This document shows positions 1-11,660 of a stretch of 64,000 bases of DNA, piece after piece. The first letter of the stretch is position 1. Each line of letters opens with the position of its first letter. Made by a program: the position numbers and the translations under genes. The notes under the pieces are model-generated. The model saw only the letters and a program-made list of their open reading frames with translations, made no database searches and had not been told where the DNA came from. Origin of the DNA: Pristionchus mayeri (lineage: Eukaryota; Nematoda; Chromadorea; Rhabditida; Neodiplogasteridae); contig BTRK01000005.1 of assembly GCA_036245805.1 (NCBI GenBank), positions 12,586,001 through 12,650,000 on the forward strand, read 5' to 3'.

Positions 1-264
1 TAACCACCATAGTTTGAGCATTCATGCTTCAGAGAAAACAGAAAATTGAGAAATGTTGCGTTTTCGATGGATTAATTTTCGTAATTTTAACTGGATCCTG
101 TTCTCGCCTCTCTGATTGGGCAATGCTGGTAGGGTGCGCATATGAAAGAGTATGCAAGGCCTCATTAGTAATCAATATCCCGAAGTTCATCTATCAATCC
201 AACAAGAAGATGGAAGGCAAAATTTCAAAATTCCACAGGACTTATGCAACAACCTAATACATTC

Positions 265-984
265 AAAGCCAATTTTCTCAAAAATGTAGGTAAAGGCGCA
301 AACCAAATTTTCACAGTAAATGCAGCTCATCAAGAGCTTTCGAATAAGTGGTTTATGGAAAAAGTACGACTTCTTAAACACCATCTTTGTCAAACTTATC
401 TTTTCCTTATCATTTGAACTTTATTTTCAACAAGAAATGTCCCTCTCACACCGCTCTCTTCACAGAGCGAGATAGAAAATGATTGATCTCTCTCATTTTC
501 CTGTTGAAAATAAAGTTCAAATGATAAGGAAAAGATTAGTTTGACAAAGATGGTGTTTAAGAAATCGTATTTTTTCCACAAACCTATTCGAAAGCTCTTG
601 ATGAGCTGCATTTACTGCGAAAATTTGGTTTGCGCCTTTACCTACATTTTTGAGAAAATTGGCTTTGAATGTAGCACCGTTAAAATTGATTTTTATGGGA
701 TATGGTTTACAAGGATCGATATACCGCGAAAAATGAGTGGGGGACACTCAGAGGAGTATTTTCGTCTATCTATCACTAGAATCGCTAAAATTGTGGTCAA
801 AGTGGGAGCAGTCTGCAGCCGACCCGGTATAGGGAGCTCCAAAATGAAGTATGCAAATTGTGACTTTGGGGGTCAGTCAGGCATGCCTTGGGATAAACAA
901 AACCGGCAAGAAGTCATTTGCCGATTTTCCCTCCAATCCCAATAATAGCGATTCTAGCTCGAATCTCTCGTGAGAGGCGTGATA
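265..984. repeat. Foldback repeat family A, copy 1 (5' truncated)
   Basis: Two arms are inverted copies of one another: about 265-410 reads as the reverse complement of about 520-680, with a pair of inverted segments (near 405-440 and 505-535) around the centre. The right arm continues to 984 and ends in CTCTCGTGAGAGGCGTGAT. A second copy at 60841-61871 has the same arm sequence and both ends, which shows that the left end of this copy is missing. Short open frames inside are mirror images in the two arms and are not treated as genes. Likely a non-autonomous foldback DNA transposon. Confidence 0.8.
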
Positions 985-1266
985 TCCAGCTGAAATTGCA
1001 CTGCTTGTGACTTTCGAACATGATCTCTTCAACGCTTTCATTATCAGCGCCAGACAACGATGTACCCATTTCGTCTGACTTTTGATCACGATTTCTGCAT
1101 CACCCCTTATCTCGTATTTGTGCATAGCCTATGCCCTAGACTACTGGCTCCTAACAAACGCCGCGCCGATGCTTCCCCATTCTCATCATCGACTAAAACG
1201 TGGAAGGACGAGATAAGCAGATAAGATACGTCGAGGAAAACTTTTTCAGGGATAGTCCTAAAGCTA
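985..1266. other. Intergenic stretch without recognisable features
   Basis: Between the foldback repeat and the mariner element. I see no supported gene, RNA or repeat here. Confidence 0.5.
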
Positions 1267-2511
1267 TTAGGTTGAACGGAAAGTCTTTATAAACTGTTTT
1301 GCTGGATCACTGCTCTGTGCAGGAGACCTTTGGTGTTCCCTCGCCTCTAGTGCATAACATATGACAAAGGGACTGTGTGGTCAATAACTCCCCATTCCAC
1401 TCCTTTCATTCTGCCACTAGTAAGACCACGATGTTTGTTCCCACGGCCTTGCACATCCGCAACGTTCTGTTATTCGTATTCCTCTCTCACACTACAATGA
1501 AGGAATCGGAACGTCAGTTGACTGAAGTTTACGAGTCATATGCCCCTCACTACCAGACCTTACGCAATTGGTACCAACGCTTCGAGAAGGGCGACTTTTC
1601 CATGGATGACCGGTCTGGGAGGCCACCCGAGCTGGATTTGGATGCGCTACGGACCGTAGTGGAATCGGATCCTTTCCAAAGCACCAGCGATATGGCAGCC
1701 ACACTTGGGGTATCGCAAACAAACCATCGTAAAAGGTTTGGTCTCCTTTGGCAAGATGAAGAAGCTAGGCCGTTTCATACCCCACGAATTAACCCAAGAC
1801 CAGCTTGACCACCGTGTCGACGATTCCCTTTCTCTACTCACTCTTCACGCTGCAGATCGATGGTTGGATCGTCTCATAACAGGGGACGAGAAGTGGGTCT
1901 ACTATGAGAATCACCATAGGAGGATACAGTGGGTGGATGCCAATGAGACCCCACAGGACGTCGCAAAGCCTGACCTTCAACCCAAGAAAATCTTACTCTC
2001 TGTCTGGTGGGGAGTGGATGTCCCGATTTACTAGGAGTTCCTACCTGAGGGCGGACAATTACTGGAGATGTCTACACGAAACAACTACGGAATCTCAAGA
2101 AGGCAGTCGCACAATCTCCCCTGAACTGCAAGAAAGTGTACTATCAACACGATAACGCCCGAGCCCATGTTGCACGGCAGGTCAAGCAGGAGCTGTCCAA
2201 ATATGGCTGGATGGTTCTCCCTCATCCACCGTATTCTCCTGACTTGGTCCCCTCGGATTATTGGTTGTTCTCGGATCTGACCCGTCATCTCGATCAGAGA
2301 TCCTTCACTTCCCGTGGAGCGATCGAGGCCGCACTCAAGCAATATTTTGATTCGCGCCGAGATGGGTTCTATAAGGAGGGAATCCATAAGTTGCCTGAAC
2401 GTTGGAGATTTGTCGTAGATAACAATGGTGCATACGTTTGATTTCGCTCTTGCGCTTAATTGTCAGAAGAAGGGAAATAAAAAGTTTATAAAGACTTTCC
2501 GTTCAACCTAA
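1267..2511 (+). mobile_element. mariner-family transposon, complete ends
   Basis: Terminal inverted repeats begin TTAGGTTGAACGGAAAGTCT at 1267 and mirror this at 2484-2511; TA dinucleotides flank both ends (1265-1266 and 2512-2513), the expected mariner target duplication. The element lies about 130 bp upstream of the first recognisable lectin exon, where that gene's signal-peptide exon would be expected. Confidence 0.93.
1431..2441 (+). pseudogene. mariner transposase, frameshifted
   Basis: The N-terminal helix-turn-helix region (HIRNVLLF..., NWYQRFEKGDF, RSGRPP) lies in one frame to about 1735. The middle part with the first catalytic motif (TGDEKWVYYEN) continues in a second frame from about 1710 to 2034, where a stop occurs. 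The C-terminal part (DVYTKQLRNL, QHDNARAHVA, YSPDLVPSDYWLF) is in a third frame from about 2067. The spacing between the second and third catalytic Asp is 34 residues, the DD34D signature of mariner. At least two frameshifts make this copy inactive. The start at 1431 is chosen because HIRNVLLF matches the usual mariner N-terminus. Confidence 0.9.
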
Positions 2512-2638
2512 TATTATCACAATGATACTGCACTGACTCAAAAAAACATTACTTGTAGCGCTTGTAATATTTGTTTACACTGCGCAATTCTAAATGGTGT
2601 CAAGAAAAGATGAGTGCCAGTGCGGAAGCCATTCCTAG

Positions 2639-4827
2639 TTCAGGCCTCATTCACGCGTCTTGCCCTAGCGGGTTCGAACTCGTTCGAGATGGTGAATGCA
2701 GAGGTCAGCAATCGAAGATCACTTCCAGCTTCGCACAGGCATCAACCAACGTTATCTCGCAGTGCGCAAGTATTGGCGGGAAGCCGATCATAATTCACAA
2801 TGCTGAGGTATTTTTGCTAATCGTGAATCAGTAGATTGCTGCCTACTGTTTGGAAAACATGTATTTTAGCATCATTATTACTGGCGAAAAACAGCACCAC
2901 CTACGAACAATGGCTACATGATTCTGGGTGAATTTGCAACATATTGTGCAACCTAATACATTGATGAATACGTTTGTCGATGAGTAGAAAGTAAAACATC
3001 TTAAATATCTCAGGCTTGATCTGTAACTCGAACACGCGCCAGTGGCAGTGGGCCGATGGATCGGGCATCGATTACAAGCCAATCGGCGGGAACAACGGAT
3101 ACAATCCAGGTACATACAATTATCAACTTGTTTTGTCATCTGCCGACGTCATCTGCCTACGTCTTAAAAGCCCATTGTCAGCACTGGATATCGAGTGCAA
3201 GGCCGGAATCAGCTGGTGGATGGACTTCCATGGCTACTGGGACATAGGCAAGTCGCAAACATAATTGTATCGACTTGGCGCAATTTTAAAACAATTTAGA
3301 TGTTCCATAGCATTCTGATTGTATTACATGAAAACACTGTTTAGATCAGATTATCAATTTCACTGCATCTTCAATATAAATATAACTTTTAGGTAACTCC
3401 GATAAACCCTTCACCGTGTTTGCCTTCTGCACCACGCAACTGCAGCAACCAACGGGTGATGGATGCAAGAGTTTCGAGGACGATACCGATGATGGAGTCT
3501 GCTATCAGGTAGGCAAGATGAGGTTATGGGACATGGACCTACGAAAATCACAGATCAAATGACTTGGAAACTTTTTTGGGTTCATTTTCGATAGATTCGA
3601 ATTCAAAATGCATATCATATACTACTAGGCGTGTTCAGGTTGGACCAGCAGCACAGAGCTTCCAAGAAGCTCAGAAAGCCTGTGAGAACCTCGGAGCGTC
3701 CGTAGCTTCCGTCCACAATCAACAGGTATCCAAAGCATGTGATTCAAAAAGTGATTCAAAAGTTGACAGGAAAACACCTTCATTCGCAAGATTGCTGCCT
3801 CTCATGGTGCTGTGAATGGAGTGTTCTTGGGTGCGAAAGGACAGGACAATCAGTTCTCATGGATCGACGGGTCCGCCTGGGACTACAAGAACTTCTATCC
3901 TGGTCAGAACTGCTCGTATTTCTACTTTAGAATCAACACTTTTGAATAAAATTATTCCTCTCAGGTTTTCCCATCTCCGGCCGTGGTGACTGCCTCGCGA
4001 TGGACACCCTCTCCAATTCAGGAGAGTGGATGAACATGGACTGTTCGTCGAAGATACCTGTAGCATGCGCGCGACAAGGCAAGTTTGCATTTGCAGCATA
4101 TGTAAATTTGTGCATCGTATTTCGTAATCTGTAGTTTAAATCTTCCAAAAACTATCGAATTTGTATAAGTAGTAGTCTATTCCAGCCGATCCCCGTCCCA
4201 TCTGCTCGGCTGGACCCTGGAAGGAGGGCGATGTGGTAAGTAGCACCTTCGGAAATCTTTTGTATCGAGAACAATTCAGATCTACTCGCCTGGTTATCCC
4301 TATGACGCTTCGATTCCCTGTGACTATGTTCTACAAGTCGACGAGGGAAAGAAGGTGCACGTAGAGGTACCATTGAGATTGACGTGGTATACGAGTTGGG
4401 AGATTGTTCTTGTTGATTCGACCCCACCAAAACGATTGTTGTACTTTTTGTTATCATAGTATTGTATCAACTGTTCAGGTTCAAATACTGGAAGCCAACA
4501 CATGTTGTGACCATTTACTTCTCGAGGACAAAATGTTGGGAGGAAATATCGTTGCCAAGTGAGTTGAACAACTCAGTGTTTCACCTCACTATTGCCGATT
4601 ATTGGAAGAAGATATAATTTTAAAAAAACACACGATTGTAAGTTATTATGTTATTCAGTTTGACCGGCGAGATCTCGGGCAAGACCTACACTACCGACTC
4701 ATCCAATTTCATGAGAGTCTCGTGGCAGCCGAATGGAGGAGTGAATGTCAGGGGAATGCAGGTAATATAGGCAATGAGAGTGATGATTAAAAATTCTGAA
4801 TTGCAGATTACCTTCCGTGCCGTATAA
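2639..4827 (+). CDS. C-type lectin (two CTLD) plus CUB secreted protein, 5' exon not found
   Basis: Exons read as 2639-2807, 2870-2927, 3014-3109, 3182-3247, 3393-3508, 3639-3725, 3770-3902, 3965-4078, 4186-4235, 4280-4366, 4479-4558, 4659-4761 and 4807-4827, all in phase. The first half (CPSGFELVRDGECRG, WQWADG, GYWDIG) is one lectin-like domain; exons 5-8 form a second CTLD (FQEAQKACENLGA, WIDGSAWDYKNFYPG, GDCLAMDT, ACARQ); the last five form a CUB domain (IYSPGYPYDASIPCDY, CCDHLLLED, SWQPNGGVNVRG) ending ITFRAV. Two introns begin with GC (donors at 3248 and 4079, GCAAGT). The family is secreted in nematodes and often linked to pathogen or cuticle contact, which is inference here. The signal-peptide exon is unresolved: a hydrophobic frame near 2545-2585 has no ATG, and a mariner element ends 130 bp upstream of the first exon. 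Three paralogues follow on the minus strand. Confidence 0.85.
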
Positions 4828-5733
4828 AAGTTTGAGAAAACTGAATTTAGGAAGAACTGAGTTCAATGATCAATTGTATTTATTTGTACCCTTCTAATTA
4901 TCTAAGCACAATAAAATTCAGTCGAGTATGTCTGTCCGCACATGCAACACAACAATCTGCTACAAAAAAACAAACACACTTTTTCAAAACGTATTCGGAA
5001 TCACATTGAAATATTTTATAATGTTTTATTCATAACAGTGGTTAAGGCGCTTCAAATTTAGCGTCGACCAGGTACGTAGTCCGGGTAGTTCTCGGGTCGG
5101 GACGCAATCCAACCGATGCTGGCCGGAATCCCGCAACGACCGGCTTCGCACGCACCCCCGGCACATGTTAGTCCCTGCAAAAATTTTCAGATCACCATTT
5201 TAGACCATTTGAAAGGAAAAATCAAATAATAAATACATCAATTCATCAATAATTGGGGGAATCTTCCAATTTGTGTTTGGAAACTACTAAAGCACCTCCA
5301 TAACGGTGCCGTCCTCGTTTCTGTATCCGACAGTGCAGTCGAGATTGTATTTATCCTGCAAATGAACACACTTTTTTTTTAAATCCGTAAACACCCAAAG
5401 CCGGACACATCAAGTATCGAACACGAGAAGTGACTTTATTTTACCCTTTTCAATGCATTAGGAGGAATATGAGTCGGTTCGTAGTCGAAGATGTGCGAGC
5501 TCCAGTACATGTTGTCCTTATCTTCCTTGCACCTGCAGCAACATTTATTGTTAACATGCAAACCGATTAGCGATACAAAACATGATGCAAAATAATTGAT
5601 TCAAAAACGAAAATGATACAAAAGATGTGATACAAAAGTGTAAAATGATACAAAAGTAGGAAGAATACACGAACTTGCTGAGAAACTCAGCATCGGCACA
5701 GGGTCCGCCGCGCCACTTGAGATACGTGTGCTC

Positions 5734-8700
5734 TAGGGATGACAAAACGGAACGGAAGTCGGCGAGTTGCCGGCGAGACAGGCCATTTCTGGCTCTTGCC
5801 GGCTTGAGGAGGGGGAGGGAAGCGCCCTTGCCGGCAAGGTTGACCTTTCAACGGGAGAGTAGTCGGCGCGCCGATAAGAGCCGGCCGGCCGGTAGATCAA
5901 GGCGGTCAGGAAGGGAATACAGAACCATTTCGAGCATAGTATTCAAAGTTGGGTGGGTGTTTGGTGTGAACTAATTGGAGTAATGTTAAAACAATCTATT
6001 AAATCATCATTACGCAATATTACGTCATTCTTATGAAATATGACGTTTTTAGTCAAGAAAACTCGTCAAACTTGATGAAAATTATGGGTTAAGAAGGCGT
6101 TTGATGCGGGGCGATTTCGCCATCAATCGCATTTATCGATTTCGTCATAACAATGCAATATGGCGTCATCCTTATGCAATTTCGCCCATTTTACATATAA
6201 TTCACCGTAAGCTCAACGCCAATCGGACGTTTTCGAATTCAATCGTATTTAACGATTTCGTCATCACTACCTAATATTGCGCCATTATAATGAAATTTCG
6301 TCCATTTCACTCATCATTCACCGTAAACTCAACTAAACTGATCGGCAGAATAGTCATTAGATCCGAGGCAATCTCGCCTTCAATCGTACTTAAAAAATCT
6401 TATGATATTTTCTCGTATTTTACTCATATTTCAGCGCATCCACCTCTCATATTTCAGCGCATCCACCACTTTATCAAAGACAGCTGCAATTCTGAATCTT
6501 TACTCATCACTCGCCTTCCCTTCTACTACCTGCATTCCCCTGAAAAATCTTATGATATTTTCTCGTATTTTACTCATATTTCAGCTCATATCCACCACTT
6601 TATCCGAAGTTTCAAAGACAGCTACGAGACTATTTACATACGCGCAAAGTTCATTGACAGCGCAGGGTTGTGGCTAGCTCGTTTATGTTTCACTTGTTCT
6701 ACGTAATTTTCGCCTCGTTCTTGGGGTAATTTGGCTACAGTATCCCATTGCGAGCGCAATATCTTCGTGGTGGGACGCCCTAGCATCCATTCGTGTTACC
6801 CCTTCTTTAAATCGATAGCTCTCGTCGAGACGATCACATTGATACTGATTGCTCAGTTTTTCTGCCCACGGACTCTGGTGTGCGCACCCAAGTTGGAATC
6901 AAGCTTCAAGAGGCGGCGAAGCTTGGTTGCCACTTGGAAATCGCTCTGATCTCTCGATTTCTGATATTGTATTTGGATAATGTCATGGGTTTCATGTCTT
7001 CTTCAAATTCTGGTTTTCTGTTTTGAACAACTGCTACACAGCTCGGAAGGTGATCTGCAATTCTGAATCTTTACTCATCATTCGCCTTCCCTTCTACTAC
7101 CTGCATTCCCCTGAAAAATCTTATGATATTTTCTCGTATTTTACTCATATTTCAGCGCATCCACCACTTTATCCGAAGTTTCAAAGACAGCTACGAGGCT
7201 ATTTACATACGCGCAAAGTTCATTGACAGCGCAGGGTTGTGGCTAGCTCGTTTATGTTTCACTTGTTCTACGTAATTTTCGCCTCGTTCTTGGGGTAATT
7301 TGGCTACAGTATCCCATTGCGAGCGCAATATCTTCGTGGTGGGACTCCCTAGCATCCATTCGTGTTACCCCTTCTTTAAATCGATAGCTCTCGTCGAGAT
7401 GATCACATTGATACTGATTGCTCAGTTTTTCTGCCCACGGACTCTGGTGTGCGCACCCAAGTTGGAATCAAGCTCCAAGAGGCGGCGAAGCTTGGTTGCC
7501 ACTTGGAAATCGCTCTGATCTCTCGATTTCTGACATTGTATTTGGATAATGTCATGGGTTTCATGTCTTCTTCAAATTCTGGTTTTCTGTTTTGAACAAC
7601 TGCTACACAGCTCGGAAGGTGATCTGCAATTCTGAATCTTTACTCATCACTCGCCTTCCCTTCTACTACCTGCATTCCCCTGAAAAATCTTATGATATTT
7701 TCTCGTATTTTACTCATATTTCAGCGCATCCACCACTTTATCCGAAGTTTCAAAGACAGCTACGAGGCTATTTACATACGCGCAAAGTTCATTGACAGCG
7801 CAGGGTTGTGGCTAGCTCGTTTATGTTTCACTTGTTCTACGTAATTTTCGCCTCGTTCTTGGGGTAATTTGGCTACAGTATCCCATTGCGAGCGCAATAT
7901 CTTCGTGGTGGGACTCCCTAGCATCCATTCGTGTTACCCCTTCTTTAAATCGATAGCTCTCGTCGAGATGATCACATTGATACTGATTGCTCAGTTTTTC
8001 TGCCCACGGACTCTGGTCTGCGCACCCAAGTTGGAATCAAGCTCCAAGAGGCGGCGAAGCTTGGTTGCCACTTGGAAATCGCTCTGATCTCTCGATTTCT
8101 GACATTGTATTTGGATAATGTCATGGGTTTCATGTCTTCTTCAAATTCTGGTTTTCTGTTTTGAACAACTGCTACACAGCTCGGAAGGTGATCTACAATT
8201 CTGAATCTTTACTCATCACTCGCCTTCCCTTCTACTACCTGCATTCCCCTGAAAAATCTTATGATATTTTCTCGTATTTTACTCATATTTCAGCGCATCC
8301 ACCACTTTATCCGAAGTTTCAAAGACAGCTACGAGGCTATTTACATACGCGCAAAGTTCATTGTCAGCGCAGGGTTGTGGCTAGCTCGTTTATGTTTCAC
8401 TTGTTCTACGTAATTTTCGCCTCGTTCTTGGGGTAATTTGGCTACAGTATCCCATTGCGAGCGCAATATCTTCGTGGTGGGACTCCCTAGCATCCATTCG
8501 TGTTACCCCTTCTTTAAATCGATAGCTCTCGTCGAGATGATCACATTGATACTGATTGCTCAGTTTTTCTGCCCACGGACTCTGGTGTGCGCACCCAAGT
8601 TGGAATCAAGCTCCAAGAGGCGGCGAAGCTTGGTTGCCACTTGGAAATCGCTCTGATCTCTCGATTTCTCTCGCTTCGAATTCCAAGTTGAAATCAAACA

Positions 8701-9678
8701 TATTTCAAACTTGGAATCAAGAAGAGACAATGCGGGGTAGTATAGAAAAATGAAAACCGTTTCCCAAGTGGCTACCAAACATGGGCGCCACTTGGAAACC
8801 ACTTTTGTATTTTATGCGAACTTGAGTTCGCACACCAGAGGAGGGCAGAAAAAAGTCTTGAACTAAGGGAGGGAGGGGCCATAAACGAAGGATAGAAGGA
8901 CTTGATCATGACCCTCATTTGCAGGTAAACAGGCTGACCTTTTTTCGCCACTCTAGTTGTTGACAGATGTTCAAATTCCCCCTTGATCAATATCACTCTC
9001 TCTCTCTCTCTTCCTATCGATCTCTACCTGAAGTCCGCACATCGAATTGTGAGGGAAATGGAAGAAATTTAATTATGATGACGTAATATTAGGTAGTGAT
9101 GACGAAATCGTTAAATACGATTGAATTTGAAAATGTCCCATATCGAATAACTCCTTTACTGATGATTGGCGTTGAGCTTACGGTGAATTATATGTAAAAT
9201 GGGCGAAATTGCATAAGGATGACGCCATATTGCATTGTTATGACGAAATCGATAAATGCGATTGATGGCGAAATCGCCCCGCATCAAATGGTTTCTTAAC
9301 CCATGATTTTCATCAAGTTTGACAAGTTTTCTTGACTAAAAACGTAATATTTCGTAAAAATAACGTAATATTGCGTAATGATGATGTAATAGGTTGTTTT
9401 AACATTACTCCAATTAGTTCACACCAAACACCCACCCAACTTTGAATACTATGCTCGAAATGGTTCTGTATTCCCTTCCTGACCGCCTTGATCTACCGGC
9501 CGGCCGTCTCTTATCGGCGTGCCGACAACTCTCCCGTTGAAAGGTCAACCTTGCCGGCAAGGGCGCTTCCCTCCCCTCCTCGAGCCGGCAAGAGCCAGTT
9601 GAAAGGGCGGCCTTGCCGGCAAGGTGTGGAAATCGAGTCTTTTCCGACAAGATGCCGACTTCCGTTTTGTCATCATTA
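5734..9678. mobile_element. Non-autonomous hAT-type element with 8 bp target duplication
   Basis: Both ends carry inverted copies of TAGGGATGACAAAACGG (left 5734; right TAATGATGACAAAACGG in reverse). The flanks are identical 8-mers GTGTGCTC at 5726-5733 and 9679-9686, the length expected for hAT. Inverted similarity runs several hundred bases inward at both ends (5734-6290 against 9065-9678), including GC-rich blocks with repeated GCCGGC. No transposase frame is seen. The interior contains a 569 bp tandem array and a CT microsatellite near 8994-9015. It sits in a coding exon of the transthyretin-like gene. Confidence 0.9.
6390..8690. repeat. 569 bp tandem array (about four units) with captured lectin-gene 3' end
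   Basis: Identical open frames recur at 6731, 7300, 7869 and 8438, and at 7023, 7592 and 8161, so the period is 569 bp; a first partial unit lies at about 6390-6545. Within each unit, for example 7531-7683, about 153 bp matches 10570-10723, which is the end of the minus-strand lectin/CUB gene: the tail of the GVNVRGMQ exon, its intron, the ITFRAV-stop exon and 3' flank. The rest of the unit holds an exon-like frame (FKDSYEAIYIRAKFIDSAG after a TTTCAG acceptor, e.g. 7155-7260) of unknown origin. Unit-to-unit differences are few, pointing to recent amplification. Confidence 0.85.
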
Positions 9679-11205
9679 GTGTGCTCGTTGCAGTGCGCGT
9701 AAATGGCGATGAAGAAATCGGTGCTTTGCATCTGCCACAATATTTATTTTAAAATTTAAAATAATATACTTTTTTTTAAATTTGCTAATAAGATTATGTG
9801 ATTTCCCACCTCAACGTTGCTGCCCTTTATTTCTGATTCAACATAGAAGTAGCCATCCTCGCCAACCAGGCCCATGTCTTCGAAATCGTGGGGATCCCCT
9901 GAATACCAAAATATATCTTTATTGACAACAAACAAAGAACAAACAAAGCATTGTTTGTATTTTTTGTTGTTGTGTTAACTGGTTTACAACAACAACGAAC
10001 AAAGAGAAAACAACAACAGAAATTTTAAAAAAAGGAAAATAAACTCACAGAATCCGTGGTCCTCCTCGAAGAGCAGGACGAGCGCATCGGTCATCGGAAT
10101 CCACTGGCCCGTGGTGTTGATGCATCCGAGTCGGCCGGTCACTTCCACCTGTTTGTTGACTATGTTTTATATTGACTACCAATCGTTTCCGAAAAATCTC
10201 TTATGTTATTTGTCATAATTTATGAGGGAAATATCAAAGATCACCTTTCGTTCATCGTAAATGCGGGGAACTCGGCTACGGGTCAGCAAAGCATCGGAGA
10301 GGAGAAGGAGAGAAAGAAGGAGAATGATGAGCTGGAAAAGTATTAACAAAGTCGTTTCACGAAATTCAGAAAAATGTTCCCGAAAATAGCAGAAATTACA
10401 ATTATACCTTCATAATCAGAAGGGAGAAAGAGAGGAAGTGACCACCCTGGAGGAGAAGGAAAATAGTGAATGAATGACAATGAATGATGTTTACGAGATT
10501 CTTTATCAGATAATTCAATTAGAGAAAAGCAAAGGAGAGCAATTTATCTTAAACAACAGTGTACTTATTTGACATTGTATTTGGATAATGTCATGGGTTT
10601 CATGTCTTCTTCAAATTCTGGTTTTCTGTTTTGAACAACTGCTACACAGCTCGGAAGGTGATCTGCAATTCTGAATCTTTACTCATCACTCGCCTTCCCT
10701 TCTACTACCTGCATTCCCCTGACATTCACTCCTCCATTCGGCTGCCACGAGACTCTCATGAAGTTCGACGAGTCGGTAGTGTAGATCTTGCCGGAGATTT
10801 CTCCCGTCAAACTGAATAACATAGAATTTTAATTTTTTTTAATTGAGAAATTATAATGGTATTTGTGAAATTCAACTCACTTGGCTACAATATTTCCTTC
10901 CAGTGTTTTATCCTCGAGAATCAGCCGATCGCAGCAAGTGTTCGCCTCTAGCAGTTGAATCTTAAAGGAGTGCTCCGGGGAATGTCCAGCCACCCGAACT
11001 GGCAAAAGGGTGTTGTAGATGACACTCATCCGATCAGAGATCACTTTGTACGGAATGCTACAGACGCCGCTAAGGGGCTGTGGGCTATCAAAGCTTTGCA
11101 ATCAGCGCAGGCAATGCGCGCAAATTTGAAAGTTTATAAACTTGGGATACTGTAAGTTATCAGAAAGTGTTCGAAAAATGAGGACATTTTAGCAATAAAC
11201 AGGTG

Positions 11206-11276
11206 CTTTGGACAGGAGTCGAACCTACGACCGACTGATCGCCAGACAAATGCCTTATCCATTAGGACACGCGGCC
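11206..11276 (-). pseudogene. tRNA-like sequence (degenerate, tRNA-Arg-like)
   Basis: The minus strand begins GGCCGCGTGTCCTAATGG and contains a B-box-like GGTTCGACTCC, so both internal promoter boxes resemble those of a tRNA. The acceptor stem does not close (3' side TGTCCAAAGC) and the anticodon arm appears altered, so I do not assign an anticodon. Lies inside the 11.5 kb element near its left end. Confidence 0.5.
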
Positions 11277-11660
11277 ATATGTGGGGCGACATTCTGCCAT
11301 ACTCTATCCCCCCTCAAAAACAAACGGTCGTTAATAAATTCGGGTTTAGACTGATGTCAGATAACCACAATAATAGATAATGTGAATGATAATCAATATG
11401 AAATATGATTCTAATGTAACAAAACGACGACATCTGAACTACACTCATGCAACACTTACTCTCCCATCATGCAAGGGGGGGCAGTGACCTTTCCTTGATC
11501 TACCCGAGTCTCATCGTCCCTTTCGGATGACATTTGCATGATTTTCCTTACCGATTTACATCCACGGCGCCCGATTGCGCTTTCATTTGGTTGTTTCATT
11601 GCTACTTGTGTTGTTTCTAGACCTTACAGAACTTATCTCTCGTTTCGTATTTCAGAGAGA

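Larger units (their letters stand above)
5058..10413 (-). pseudogene. Transthyretin-like (TTL) family secreted protein gene, exon 5 split by a hAT-type element
   Basis: Minus-strand exons: 10408-10413, 10245-10331, 10049-10148, 9810-9898, exon 5 in two parts (9679-9731 and 5669-5725), 5445-5532, 5296-5355 and 5058-5174 (stop TAA). Start ATG-AAG is followed by a strong signal peptide (LIILLLSLLLLSDALL). The core VEVTGRLGCINTTGQWIPM, ALVLLFEED and the later DGYFYVESEI and AHCNEH fit the nematode TTL fold, in which an N-terminal G.L.C strand is typical. The reading frame across exon 5 is restored exactly when the 3,945 bp insert and one copy of its 8 bp target duplication are removed, so the gene was intact before insertion. 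It is scored as disrupted unless the insert is spliced out. The cysteine-rich C-terminus (TCAGGACEAGRC) is unlike the simplest TTL proteins. Confidence 0.78.

Noticed and set aside
541..945. 134-codon open frame with apparent partner at 187-393
   Set aside because: The two frames are mirror images in the arms of a palindrome, and the same frames recur in the palindrome at 60841-61871; they are repeat sequence, not genes.
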